A stretch of 5,767 nt of DNA from an uncultured Acidimicrobiaceae bacterium (GCA_913054115.1 CAJXIS010000156.1:1-5767), one strand, 5' to 3'; positions 1 to 5,767 are shown, counted from the first letter of the stretch. Numbers and translations are program-made. Notes: generated by a model from the sequence alone, not told the origin.

Positions 1-176
1 TGCACGTCGCGCGACAGCAGGTCGACGACCACGCCGACCGTGACGGCGAACGACCCGAACATGGCGATGGTCGCCACCCAGCCGGCGCGGGGCTCGCCGA
101 GGCGGCTGCCGGCCAGCAGCAGCACGACGAACCCGGCCAGCGGGAATGCTGGGATCAGCCAGACGAGGTCGAGCAC
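1..176 (-). CDS. nuoL: NADH-quinone oxidoreductase subunit L, N-terminal part (3' end outside the window)
   Basis: NuoL is the outermost antiporter-like proton-pumping subunit of the complex I membrane arm, related to MrpA. Only 58 codons and two bases are present. The predicted start reads MLDLVWLIPAFPLAGFVVLL and continues with a second hydrophobic segment (about residues 33-52: GWVATIAMFGSFAVTVGVVV). This matches the usual NuoL beginning, in which a LIP-x-x-PL segment opens the first helix and a short loop leads to a second. The start is GTG, with GAGGGG 7 bases upstream and an in-frame TAG just before it. No catalytic residues are in view: the pump lysines and glutamate lie further in. 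The call rests on the N-terminal pattern and on the position after nuoK; NuoM or NuoN would be less likely at this place. Confidence 0.9.
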   Translation of the reverse strand, partial: MLDLVWLIPAFPLAGFVVLLLAGSRLGEPRAGWVATIAMFGSFAVTVGVVVDLLSRDV

Positions 177-216
177 GCCCTAACCCCTCGGAACCGGTGG
201 ACGACGGAACATGCGA
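177..216 (-). other. nuoK-nuoL intergenic gap with a possible 10-codon mini-ORF
   Basis: This 40-base gap is the only untranslated spacer in the window. It contains the nuoL ribosome binding site. It also holds ATG at 210-212 followed by nine further sense codons (MFRRPPVPRG) and TAG at 180-182, in the same frame as nuoL. TGAGGGG lies 8 bases before that ATG, overlapping the end of nuoK. The mini-ORF could be a translated leader or a chance ORF; nothing in the sequence decides. No hairpin terminator or promoter is evident. Confidence 0.4.
184..189 (-). promoter_or_regulatory. Ribosome binding site deciding the GTG start of nuoL
   Basis: GAGGGG on the minus strand lies 7 bases before GTG at 174-176. 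An in-frame TAG at 180-182, two codons before this GTG, rules out any earlier start in this frame. Together these fix GTG as the nuoL start. Confidence 0.75.
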
Positions 217-522
217 TCAGCCCCTCAGGACCGACAGGTCGTCGGCGGTCGCTCCGGAGCGCCGGCGCATGATCGCCACGATGATCCCCAGGCCGATCAC
301 GACCTCGGCGGCCGCCACCACCAGCACGAAGAACACGGACAGCTGCCCGCCCAGGTCGCCCAGTTCGTCGCCGAGGCTCACGAACGTGAGGTTCACGGCA
401 TTGAGCATCAGCTCGATGCACATGAACATCACCAGCGGGTTGCGACGGACCAGCAGGCCGACGGCGCCCAGCGTGAACAGGACGGCACCGAGCGTCAGGT
501 ACCAGGCGACGGTGACCTCCAT
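217..522 (-). CDS. nuoK: NADH-quinone oxidoreductase subunit K
   Basis: NuoK (101 residues, almost exactly the usual family length of about 100) is a three-helix membrane subunit related to MrpC, and part of the proton path of complex I. Helices lie near 5-24, 29-50 and 61-85. The two conserved buried glutamates are present: Glu37 in CIELMLNAVNL and Glu73 in AAEVVIGLGI. They correspond to Glu36 and Glu72 of E. coli NuoK, residues needed for energy coupling. The second helix begins after RRNPLVMF, also typical. The ATG at 522 shares its A with the nuoJ stop and has AGGAGGG 9 bases upstream. The same frame stays open far upstream, but that part overlaps nuoI and nuoJ and is not real coding. Unlike the other junctions, the stop is followed by a 40-base gap before nuoL. 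Confidence 0.98.
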   Translation of the reverse strand: MEVTVAWYLTLGAVLFTLGAVGLLVRRNPLVMFMCIELMLNAVNLTFVSLGDELGDLGGQLSVFFVLVVAAAEVVIGLGIIVAIMRRRSGATADDLSVLRG

Positions 523-1145
523 CAGGCGTCGCCCTCCTGGTCCGGGTCCGGGTCCGGTTCGCCGACGGTGTCGTCGTCGGCACCACGGGGCTCTGTGGCC
601 ACGGCCACGACGGGGAGGGGCTGGAGGGGTCCACCGAGTCGTCGGACCAGCACGACGGCGCCGACCACGGCGACCGTGAGCAGCAGGGCGGTCAACTCGA
701 CGGCGAAGACGTAGTCGGTGAACAGCGCCTCGCCCAGGCGTTGGGCGTTGTCGCCTGCGTCGCCCAGCGGGGCGTTGGCCGTGGGGGCGCCGGTCGGGCC
801 GCCGACCGCCACCAACAGGGCCGAAAGCGTCGTACCGAGGATCCCGGCGCCGATCACGATGGCGAGCGGCCGCTGTCCGGCGATGGGCTCGATGTCGAGG
901 TCCTCGGCCCGGTCGACGCCGAGCAGCATGATCACGAACAGGAACAGGATGACGATGGCGCCGGCGTAGACGATCACCTGGACGGCGGCGAGGAACGTCG
1001 CCTCGAGCAGCAGGAACAGCACTGCCACGCCGAAGACGGACTGGACGAGGAACAGGGCTGCGTGGATCGGGTTGCGGGCCAGGAGCACCCCGAAGGCGCC
1101 CGACAGCACGATCACGGCGCTGACGATGAACACGGCGGCATCCAT
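522..1145 (-). CDS. nuoJ: NADH-quinone oxidoreductase subunit J
   Basis: NuoJ (207 residues) is a small membrane-arm subunit next to NuoK, NuoA and NuoH, and is thought to link quinone reduction to proton pumping. Five hydrophobic helices can be seen near 3-22, 28-47, 53-75, 93-115 and 144-167. The conserved core is the third helix with FLAAVQVIVYAGAIVILFLF at 51-70, the most recognisable NuoJ signature. Glu150 (VELTALLLTVAVVGAVVLVRR) lies in the fifth helix. After the Arg pair the protein continues about 38 residues into a soluble tail, of which 187-207 is acidic with alternating Pro-Asp. The DNA for PDPDPD is a short tandem repeat. The ATG at 1145 shares its A with the nuoI stop and has GGAGGTGA 9 bases upstream. 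The stop overlaps nuoK in the same way. Confidence 0.97.
   Translation of the reverse strand: MDAAVFIVSAVIVLSGAFGVLLARNPIHAALFLVQSVFGVAVLFLLLEATFLAAVQVIVYAGAIVILFLFVIMLLGVDRAEDLDIEPIAGQRPLAIVIGAGILGTTLSALLVAVGGPTGAPTANAPLGDAGDNAQRLGEALFTDYVFAVELTALLLTVAVVGAVVLVRRLGGPLQPLPVVAVATEPRGADDDTVGEPDPDPDQEGDA
532..538 (-). promoter_or_regulatory. Ribosome binding site of nuoK
   Basis: AGGAGGG on the minus strand lies 9 bases before the nuoK ATG, inside the last codons of nuoJ. It supports the ATG at 522 as the start. Confidence 0.78.
539..556. repeat. Three tandem copies of ggtccg within the nuoJ 3' end
   Basis: Three perfect 6-base units, ggtccg on the plus strand, stand head to tail. Read as nuoJ on the minus strand they encode the Pro-Asp alternation in the acidic tail. 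The unit is a multiple of three, so gain or loss of a copy would change tail length without breaking the frame. Confidence 0.75.
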
Positions 1146-1768
1146 CAGGCGTCGTCACCTCCGTCTTCGTCGGAGGCATCGCCCGACTGTCCGAGCTCCG
1201 GGCTGCGGATGCCATAGCCGAGTTCGCCCGACCAGGAGACCTTGCCGACGTAGGCGGCGGATCCCGACGGCGACGTGGCCCGCATCCAGCCCGACGTGTC
1301 GGCGTCCTCGCCGTCGCGCCAGTCCTCCCACGGCAGTTGCCGGGGACGGCCCGTCTCGCCGTCGACCAACAGTTCGTCCTTGGTGTAGATGGCGTCCGAG
1401 CGGTTGGTGAACGAGAACTCGAACAGCTTCGATTCGGTGATGGCTTCGGTCGGACAGGCCTCGACGCAGAGGTCGCAGTGGATGCACCGCAGGTAGTTGA
1501 TCTCGAAGACGAAGCCGAAGCGCTCGCCCGGCGACACCGGGTCGTCGGTCGGGTTGTCGGCACCGCGCACGTAGATGCAGTCGGCGGGGCACACGCCGGC
1601 GCAGAGCCCGCAGCCGATGCACTTCTCCATGCCGTCCTCGTAGCGGTTGAGGACGTGGCGGCCGTGGAGGCGCTCGGGCTTGTCGCGCTTCTGTTCGGGG
1701 TACGGGATGGTGACCCGCTTCTCCCAGAGCTTGCGGAACGTGACGGCGAAGCCGCGGAAGTAGCCCAT
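1145..1768 (-). CDS. nuoI: NADH-quinone oxidoreductase subunit I (2x 4Fe-4S ferredoxin type)
   Basis: NuoI (207 residues) sits at the foot of the peripheral arm and carries clusters N6a and N6b, which hand electrons to N2 in NuoB. Two ferredoxin motifs are complete: Cys50, Cys53, Cys56, Cys60 (CIGCGLCAGVCP) and Cys95, Cys98, Cys101, Cys105 (CIHCDLCVEACP). In this fold the last Cys of each motif ligates the other cluster. An additional Cys64 follows the first motif in the order CPADC. The N-terminal part (FRKLWEKRVTIPYPEQ) is the amphipathic region expected to lie on the membrane and NuoH. After about residue 130 comes a C-terminal stretch with no recognised motif, ending in the acidic tail DASDEDGGDDA. 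The ATG at 1768 overlaps the nuoH stop in TGATG and has only a weak GGGGA 9 bases upstream. The tail codons also encode the nuoJ ribosome binding site. Confidence 0.98.
   Translation of the reverse strand: MGYFRGFAVTFRKLWEKRVTIPYPEQKRDKPERLHGRHVLNRYEDGMEKCIGCGLCAGVCPADCIYVRGADNPTDDPVSPGERFGFVFEINYLRCIHCDLCVEACPTEAITESKLFEFSFTNRSDAIYTKDELLVDGETGRPRQLPWEDWRDGEDADTSGWMRATSPSGSAAYVGKVSWSGELGYGIRSPELGQSGDASDEDGGDDA
1155..1162 (-). promoter_or_regulatory. Ribosome binding site of nuoJ
   Basis: GGAGGTGA on the minus strand lies 9 bases before the nuoJ ATG, within the codons for the acidic end of NuoI. It is the best Shine-Dalgarno match in the window, so nuoJ can recruit ribosomes as well as receive them from nuoI by stop/start overlap. 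Confidence 0.8.
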
Positions 1769-2991
1769 CAGGCACCGTCCCCGGCATCGAGCAGTTCGTC
1801 GGATCCGAGCTCGAGGTCGCGCCGATCGGCGCGGGCCTTGCGGATGGCGCCTCCCAGCAGGGCGGCACCCGCCCACAGGACGGCCACGCCGACGAGCACC
1901 ACGGGCACCGGCGACCAGCCACGGTCGCGACCCACGTTGAGTGCCGCCACCAGGAGGAACCAGCCGAGGGCCAGCGGGATCAGGATCTTCCAGCCCAGGT
2001 CCATGAGCTGGTCGTAGCGGATCCTGGGCAGGGTCGCCCGCAGCCACACGAAGGTGAACAGGAACATCATGACCTTGAGGAAGAACCACAGGATCGGCCA
2101 CACCCAGGCGACCTGCTCGACGAGGATCGGGCCGTCGGGGCCACCGAGGAAGAGGGTGACCGCGATCGCCGACATGGTGATCATGTTCATGAACTCGGCG
2201 AGGAAGAACATGGCGAAGCGGATCGAGCTGTACTCGGTGTGGTATCCGCCGACCAGCTCCTGCTCGGCCTCGACCAGGTCGAACGGCGGCCGGTTCAGCT
2301 CGGCGGTGCCGGCCACCAGGAAGATGAGGAACGGCACGACCCCGGTGGTGAACACGTTCCAGTTCCAGTCCGACTGGCTGGCCACGATCTCGTGCGTCGA
2401 CATGGTGCCGCTCGTCAGGAAGACCGTGGCGATGGCGAGGCCCAGCGCCGCCTCGTAGCTGATCATCTGGGCGGATGCCCGGACCGAGCCGAGCAGCGGA
2501 TACTTCGAGCCCGACGCCCAGCCGGCCAGCATCACGCCGTAGACGGCGACCGAGGAGAGGGCGAGGAACAGCAGGATGCCCATCGGGGGATCGGCCACCT
2601 GGACGAACGTCTGATGGCCGAACCAGCCCACGGTGCCGTCACCGTTGCGGAAGTCACCGCCCACCGGGACGATGGCGAACACGAGGAAGGCCGGCACCAG
2701 CGACAGGTAGGGGGCCAGCTTGAAGACCACCCGGTCGGCGTTGGCCGGGATCAGGTCCTCCTTGAAGAACAGCTTGATGCCGTCGGCGAGGGTCTGGAGG
2801 ATGCCCCACGGGCCGGCGACGTCCGGGCCGATTCGGTTCTGCATGTCGCTGATGAGCTTGCGCTCGAACCAGACCATCAGCATCACCGACACCATCAACA
2901 GGACGAACGACACGACCACCTTGAGCAGGACGATCAGGACGATCTCGAGGTCGAGGGGACCGAGGAGGAGTGGATCGGCGGCGATGACCAT
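1768..2991 (-). CDS. nuoH: NADH-quinone oxidoreductase subunit H
   Basis: NuoH (407 residues) is the membrane subunit that joins the two arms of complex I and forms much of the quinone-binding chamber. Family signatures are clear: FERKLISDMQNRIGP at 42-56 after the first helix, GIKLFFKED at 71-79, AELNRPPFDLVEAEQE at 230-245 (the acidic cytoplasmic loop), and WLRATLPRIRYDQLMDLGWK at 316-335. I see hydrophobic segments near 16-41, 93-111, 137-158, 178-195, 216-230, 259-283, 297-318 and 335-352, matching the family's eight helices. A further hydrophobic stretch at 361-382 is followed by RKARADRR and an acidic end. E. coli NuoH is about 325 residues, so much of the extra length is this C-terminal extension. 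The ATG at 2991 shares its A with the nuoG stop. Only a weak GGTGGTG lies upstream, so translation probably depends on coupling to nuoG. Confidence 0.98.
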   Translation of the reverse strand: MVIAADPLLLGPLDLEIVLIVLLKVVVSFVLLMVSVMLMVWFERKLISDMQNRIGPDVAGPWGILQTLADGIKLFFKEDLIPANADRVVFKLAPYLSLVPAFLVFAIVPVGGDFRNGDGTVGWFGHQTFVQVADPPMGILLFLALSSVAVYGVMLAGWASGSKYPLLGSVRASAQMISYEAALGLAIATVFLTSGTMSTHEIVASQSDWNWNVFTTGVVPFLIFLVAGTAELNRPPFDLVEAEQELVGGYHTEYSSIRFAMFFLAEFMNMITMSAIAVTLFLGGPDGPILVEQVAWVWPILWFFLKVMMFLFTFVWLRATLPRIRYDQLMDLGWKILIPLALGWFLLVAALNVGRDRGWSPVPVVLVGVAVLWAGAALLGGAIRKARADRRDLELGSDELLDAGDGA

Positions 2992-5471
2992 CAGACCGGC
3001 ACCACCGTCAGGTCGACGACCGTTGCGGTGGCGTCGATGAGGTCGCCTGCCGAAACGCCCTGCTGGTTGAACAGAACATGGGCGGTGCCCTTGACGACCC
3101 GGGGGTCCGGACCGACGACGACGCTGACATTGCCCTTCGGACCTCGGACCTCGATGCTGCCTCCCTCGACCACGCCGAGCGAGGCGAAGTCCGTGGGCTC
3201 GAAGGTCAGCCGGGTCACGGGCGCAAGGCCAGCCAGCGACCGGCTGTGGGCGGTGAGCACGCCACGGTCGTACATCGAGCGGGTGACCACCAGCCGGTAG
3301 GAGTTTTTGTCGTGGCTGGGCACGTCGAGCGGTGCCGGCCGGACCAGTGCCAGACCACCGTGGACGAGGATGCCCTCGCGTGTGGCGGCGGCCAGCGACC
3401 CGGGATCGAGGTGGGCGTGGATGGGCGACACGGTGCCGAGCTCGGCAAGGGCGTCTTCGGGCGAGGAGATGCCGAGGTCGACGCCCAGTCGTCGGGCCAG
3501 CTCGACGGCGATCATCCAATCGGGGCGGGCGGTTCCCGGCGGGGTCACCTTTCGGGCCACGATGCTCACGCGGCCCTCGAGGTTGGTGACGGTGCCATCG
3601 GTCTCGGTCGGGGCGGTGGCCGGCAGGACCACGTCGGCGGCGGCGACGGTCGGCGTGAGGAAGAGGTCGAGGGCGATGACCGTGCCGGCCCCCTCGAGTC
3701 CACGGCGGGCCAGGTCATGGTCGGGGACGTCGGCCAGGATGTCGGCACCGAGCAGCACCAGCACATCGACCTGGCCGTCGGCGGCGGCCTGCAGGGTGGC
3801 GAGCGCATCGCGGCCCCTCGTGGCCGGTGTGGTCGGCCACGCCTCGGCGAACCGGGACCGACCCTCGTCGAGGCCGACCCGACCGGGGAGGAGTCCCGGG
3901 ACGAGCCCGAGGTCGAGGGCGCCGTGGACGTTGCCGCGGCGCAGCAACGACAGGAAGCGGACGTCGGCGATCCGGTCGTGGAGGGCCAGGGCGGCATCGA
4001 CGACCGTGCCGGGTGCCTCGGCCAACGACTGTCGGCCCAGGAGCACCGTGACCGTCCGGTTCTGGCCGAGGGCCGCCTTGGAGATGAGCGCACCGGCGGC
4101 GCGGGCTTCCTCGATGGTGACGCTGCCGATGGGGGCGGTGCCGCCCTCTCCGAACATGGCTCGGACGACGTCGGCTGCCTCGCCGGGGCGCACACGCAGA
4201 GAGTGTGCGGCGAACGGCGAGAGGCCCGTGGCCCGTGGCGACAGCTCGATCAGCGTGGCGCCGTCGTGGACGACCGCATGGCGCAGGCGCAGGTACAGCG
4301 CCCCCAACTCCTCCTTGGGGTCGGGGCCGAGCAGCACGATGACGCCGTTGGGGGCACACGCCTCGTCGATGGTCGCCCGGGGCAGGCCCAGGATGAACTC
4401 GGCTGGCAGGCCGTCGCCCAGCTGGGCATCGACATGGTCGGTGCCGAGCACGCCCTTGGCCAGCTTGGACCAGGCGTACTGCGACTCGTTCGTGAGACGG
4501 GCTCCGCCCAGGACCGCCACCCGGTCGGGGTCGACGTCGGACAGCGCCGCAGCAGCCGCGGCGAGGGCGTCGCCCCAGCCGACCGGGGCCAGTTCGCCGT
4601 CGTCGCCGCGCATCAGCGGTGTCCCGAGCCGGTCCTCGTGGTCGTAGGCCTCGAAGATGAAACGCTCCTTGTCGGAGAGCCATCCCCAGTTGACGGCGTC
4701 GGCGTCGGCGCCCTGGAAGCGCAGCACGCGGTCGCGTGACGACTGCACCACGATGCGGCTGCCGACGCTGTCGACGACGCTCGTGGACTCGACCTCCTCG
4801 AGGTCCCAGGGTCGGGCCTTGAAGCGATAGGGCGCTGCGGTCAGTGCGCCGACCGGGCAGATCTGCACGGTGTTGCCGCTGAAGTACGAGCTGAAGGGCT
4901 CGTCGGGAAAGGTGTTGACCTCGGTGGCCGAGCCCCGGCCCTGGAAGTGGATGAGCGGGTCGCCGGCCACCTCGCTGGCGAACCGGGTGCAGCGGTCGCA
5001 GAGGATGCAGCGCTCCCGGTCGAGGAAGACGTTTTCGTTGACCGGGATGGGCTTCTCGAAGTGGCGCTTCTCCTCGACGAAGCGGCTCTCCCCAGGGCCG
5101 AACGCCATCGTCTGGTCCTGGAGCGGACACTCGCCGCCCTTGTCGCAGACGGGACAGTCGAGCGGGTGGTTGATGAGCAGGAACTCGAGCACGCCGTCCT
5201 GTGCCTTGCGGGTGCGTTCGGATTCGGTGTCGACCTGCATGCCGTCGATGCACTCGAGCATGCACGAGGGCTGCAACGCCGGGCCTCGACCGGTATCGAC
5301 CTCGACGAGGCACACCCGGCACATCCCGACGGGCTGCATCCTCGGGTGGTGGCAGAAGCGTGGGATGAACGTGCCGGTGCGTTCGCAGGCGTCGATGAGC
5401 AGCTCGCCCCGCTGCGCCATGACGGTGCGACCATCGACCGTGATCGCCACGGACCGCTCGCCGTCGCTCAT
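2991..5471 (-). CDS. nuoG: NADH-quinone oxidoreductase subunit G
   Basis: NuoG (826 residues) is the largest peripheral-arm subunit of complex I. It carries electrons from NuoE/F towards NuoI. The N-terminal ferredoxin-like domain has Cys40, Cys51, Cys54 and Cys70 for the 2Fe-2S cluster N1b. The next segment has His102, Cys106, Cys109 and Cys115 (HPLDCPVCDKGGEC) for N5. Cys155, Cys158, Cys161 and Cys205 (CILCDRC and ICPVGAL) fit N4. The rest resembles the non-catalytic molybdopterin-oxidoreductase fold of NuoG, with the family-type segment TETDGTVTNLEGRV at 622-635 and a beta-rich C-terminal domain from about residue 721. The extra cluster N7 seems lost: residues 231, 234, 238 and 266, at the expected CxxCxxxC...C spacing, are Ser, Asp, Ser and Ser. 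The ATG at 5471 overlaps the nuoF stop and has a strong ribosome binding site. The stop overlaps the nuoH start by one base. Confidence 0.98.
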   Translation of the reverse strand: MSDGERSVAITVDGRTVMAQRGELLIDACERTGTFIPRFCHHPRMQPVGMCRVCLVEVDTGRGPALQPSCMLECIDGMQVDTESERTRKAQDGVLEFLLINHPLDCPVCDKGGECPLQDQTMAFGPGESRFVEEKRHFEKPIPVNENVFLDRERCILCDRCTRFASEVAGDPLIHFQGRGSATEVNTFPDEPFSSYFSGNTVQICPVGALTAAPYRFKARPWDLEEVESTSVVDSVGSRIVVQSSRDRVLRFQGADADAVNWGWLSDKERFIFEAYDHEDRLGTPLMRGDDGELAPVGWGDALAAAAAALSDVDPDRVAVLGGARLTNESQYAWSKLAKGVLGTDHVDAQLGDGLPAEFILGLPRATIDEACAPNGVIVLLGPDPKEELGALYLRLRHAVVHDGATLIELSPRATGLSPFAAHSLRVRPGEAADVVRAMFGEGGTAPIGSVTIEEARAAGALISKAALGQNRTVTVLLGRQSLAEAPGTVVDAALALHDRIADVRFLSLLRRGNVHGALDLGLVPGLLPGRVGLDEGRSRFAEAWPTTPATRGRDALATLQAAADGQVDVLVLLGADILADVPDHDLARRGLEGAGTVIALDLFLTPTVAAADVVLPATAPTETDGTVTNLEGRVSIVARKVTPPGTARPDWMIAVELARRLGVDLGISSPEDALAELGTVSPIHAHLDPGSLAAATREGILVHGGLALVRPAPLDVPSHDKNSYRLVVTRSMYDRGVLTAHSRSLAGLAPVTRLTFEPTDFASLGVVEGGSIEVRGPKGNVSVVVGPDPRVVKGTAHVLFNQQGVSAGDLIDATATVVDLTVVPV

Positions 5472-5767
5472 GCCGGGGCCTCCTCGGCGACCGGCGCCGA
5501 CCGGACGGTGATGCCGTCACGGCGGGTGATCTTCGCCTCGAACTCGGACCGGAAGCGGCGCAGCGCCGACGTGATCGGGGCCACCGACGACGGGCCCAGC
5601 GGGCAGATCGTGGTCTGGAGCGGGGGGAACGGCACGGCGTCGAGGCCGTCGTCACCGTGTGCGGCGACGGGGTACGGCCCGGGGCTGATGTTGTCGCCGA
5701 CGTCGAGCAGCAGGTCGAGGTCGGACGGCCGGCCGTAGCCGTCGACGATGCGCTCGAGGATCTGCTG
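5468..5767 (-). CDS. nuoF: NADH-quinone oxidoreductase subunit F, C-terminal part (5' end outside the window)
   Basis: NuoF is the FMN- and NADH-binding subunit at the tip of the peripheral arm of complex I. It oxidises NADH and passes electrons through the N3 4Fe-4S cluster. Only the last 99 codons are here, starting in frame at the window edge. They hold the end of the C-terminal Fe-S domain. The motif TTICPLG (Cys55 of the fragment) matches the fourth N3 ligand, usually written as T-x-C-x-LG. It is followed by a PITSALRRFRSEFE helix resembling the usual end of the family. The CxxCxxC ligands and the FMN/NAD sites would be upstream, outside the window. Between DVGDNI and TTICPLG there are about 23 residues where many NuoF proteins have only a few. 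The stop codon overlaps the nuoG start as ATGA. The identity rests on the Cys motif plus the position just before nuoG. Confidence 0.93.
   Translation of the reverse strand, partial: QQILERIVDGYGRPSDLDLLLDVGDNISPGPYPVAAHGDDGLDAVPFPPLQTTICPLGPSSVAPITSALRRFRSEFEAKITRRDGITVRSAPVAEEAPA
5479..5485 (-). promoter_or_regulatory. Ribosome binding site of nuoG
   Basis: GAGGAGG on the minus strand lies 7 bases before the nuoG ATG, inside the last codons of nuoF. It is a strong Shine-Dalgarno match and supports the ATG at 5471 as the start. Confidence 0.8.

Noticed and set aside
539..556. The ggtccg tandem repeat as a CRISPR or regulatory repeat
   Set aside because: It is only three 6-base units inside coding sequence, without spacers, and is explained by Pro-Asp codons.
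523..1563. An upstream extension of the nuoK frame to a longer protein
   Set aside because: The frame is open, but it overlaps all of nuoJ and part of nuoI and is Arg/Pro-rich. NuoK from the ATG at 522 has the exact family length and a good ribosome binding site.
2239..3300. A plus-strand open frame with many His, Asp and Glu residues opposite nuoH
   Set aside because: The His/Asp/Glu richness is the antisense reading of hydrophobic membrane-helix codons in nuoH and not a metal-binding protein.
2992..3519. An upstream extension of the nuoH frame into nuoG
   Set aside because: The added part is Arg/Pro-rich shadow sequence inside nuoG. The ATG at 2991 gives the normal NuoH N-terminus.
3307..4647. 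A second 446-codon plus-strand open frame opposite nuoG
   Set aside because: It is another shadow frame, rich in Ser, Arg and Pro, overlapping the first one. Neither has family resemblance.
3078..4739. A 553-codon open frame on the plus strand opposite nuoG
   Set aside because: It runs antisense to a certain nuoG. Its product is low-complexity, rich in Gly, Arg, Ala and Asp, with no recognisable motif. Long antisense frames are expected in very GC-rich genes.
1..5767. An undescribed accessory or defence system
   Set aside because: Every gene is a recognised complex I subunit in standard order, leaving no unexplained coding region. I saw no mobile-element, phage or repeat-array signatures.

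Overview
This window is a stretch of a respiratory complex I (NADH:quinone oxidoreductase, nuo) operon. Every real gene lies on the minus strand, so transcription runs from the right edge to the left. In transcription order: the last 99 codons of nuoF, complete nuoG, nuoH, nuoI, nuoJ and nuoK, and the first 58 codons of nuoL. This is the usual bacterial F-G-H-I-J-K-L order. nuoA-E would be expected beyond the right edge and nuoM-N beyond the left edge.

The DNA is very GC-rich, with G or C at most third codon positions. The NuoI and NuoG protein styles (for example the NuoI stretch around CIGCGLC and 'VRGADN', and the long 826-residue NuoG) fit a high-GC actinobacterium. From remembered sequence style only, the class Acidimicrobiia is the best guess; a phylogeny would be needed to settle it.

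Peripheral arm: NuoF (5468-5767) takes electrons from NADH. NuoG (2991-5471) and NuoI (1145-1768) carry them along a chain of Fe-S clusters towards quinone. Membrane arm: NuoH (1768-2991) forms the quinone chamber with its partners. NuoJ (522-1145), NuoK (217-522) and NuoL (1-176) belong to the proton-pumping part.

The genes are packed without gaps from nuoF to nuoK. nuoF/nuoG overlap by ATGA, and G/H, H/I, I/J and J/K each overlap by one base in a TGATG. The only untranslated gap is 40 bases between nuoK and nuoL. No promoter, terminator, RNA gene, mobile element or CRISPR array is visible.

This is a conserved housekeeping locus, and I found no undescribed system. The points worth a second look are variations on complex I: loss of all four ligands of the N7 Fe-S cluster in NuoG, a probable extra ninth membrane helix in NuoH, acidic tails on NuoH, NuoI and NuoJ, an insertion near the end of NuoF, repeated start/stop junctions, and a 10-codon mini-ORF just before nuoL.
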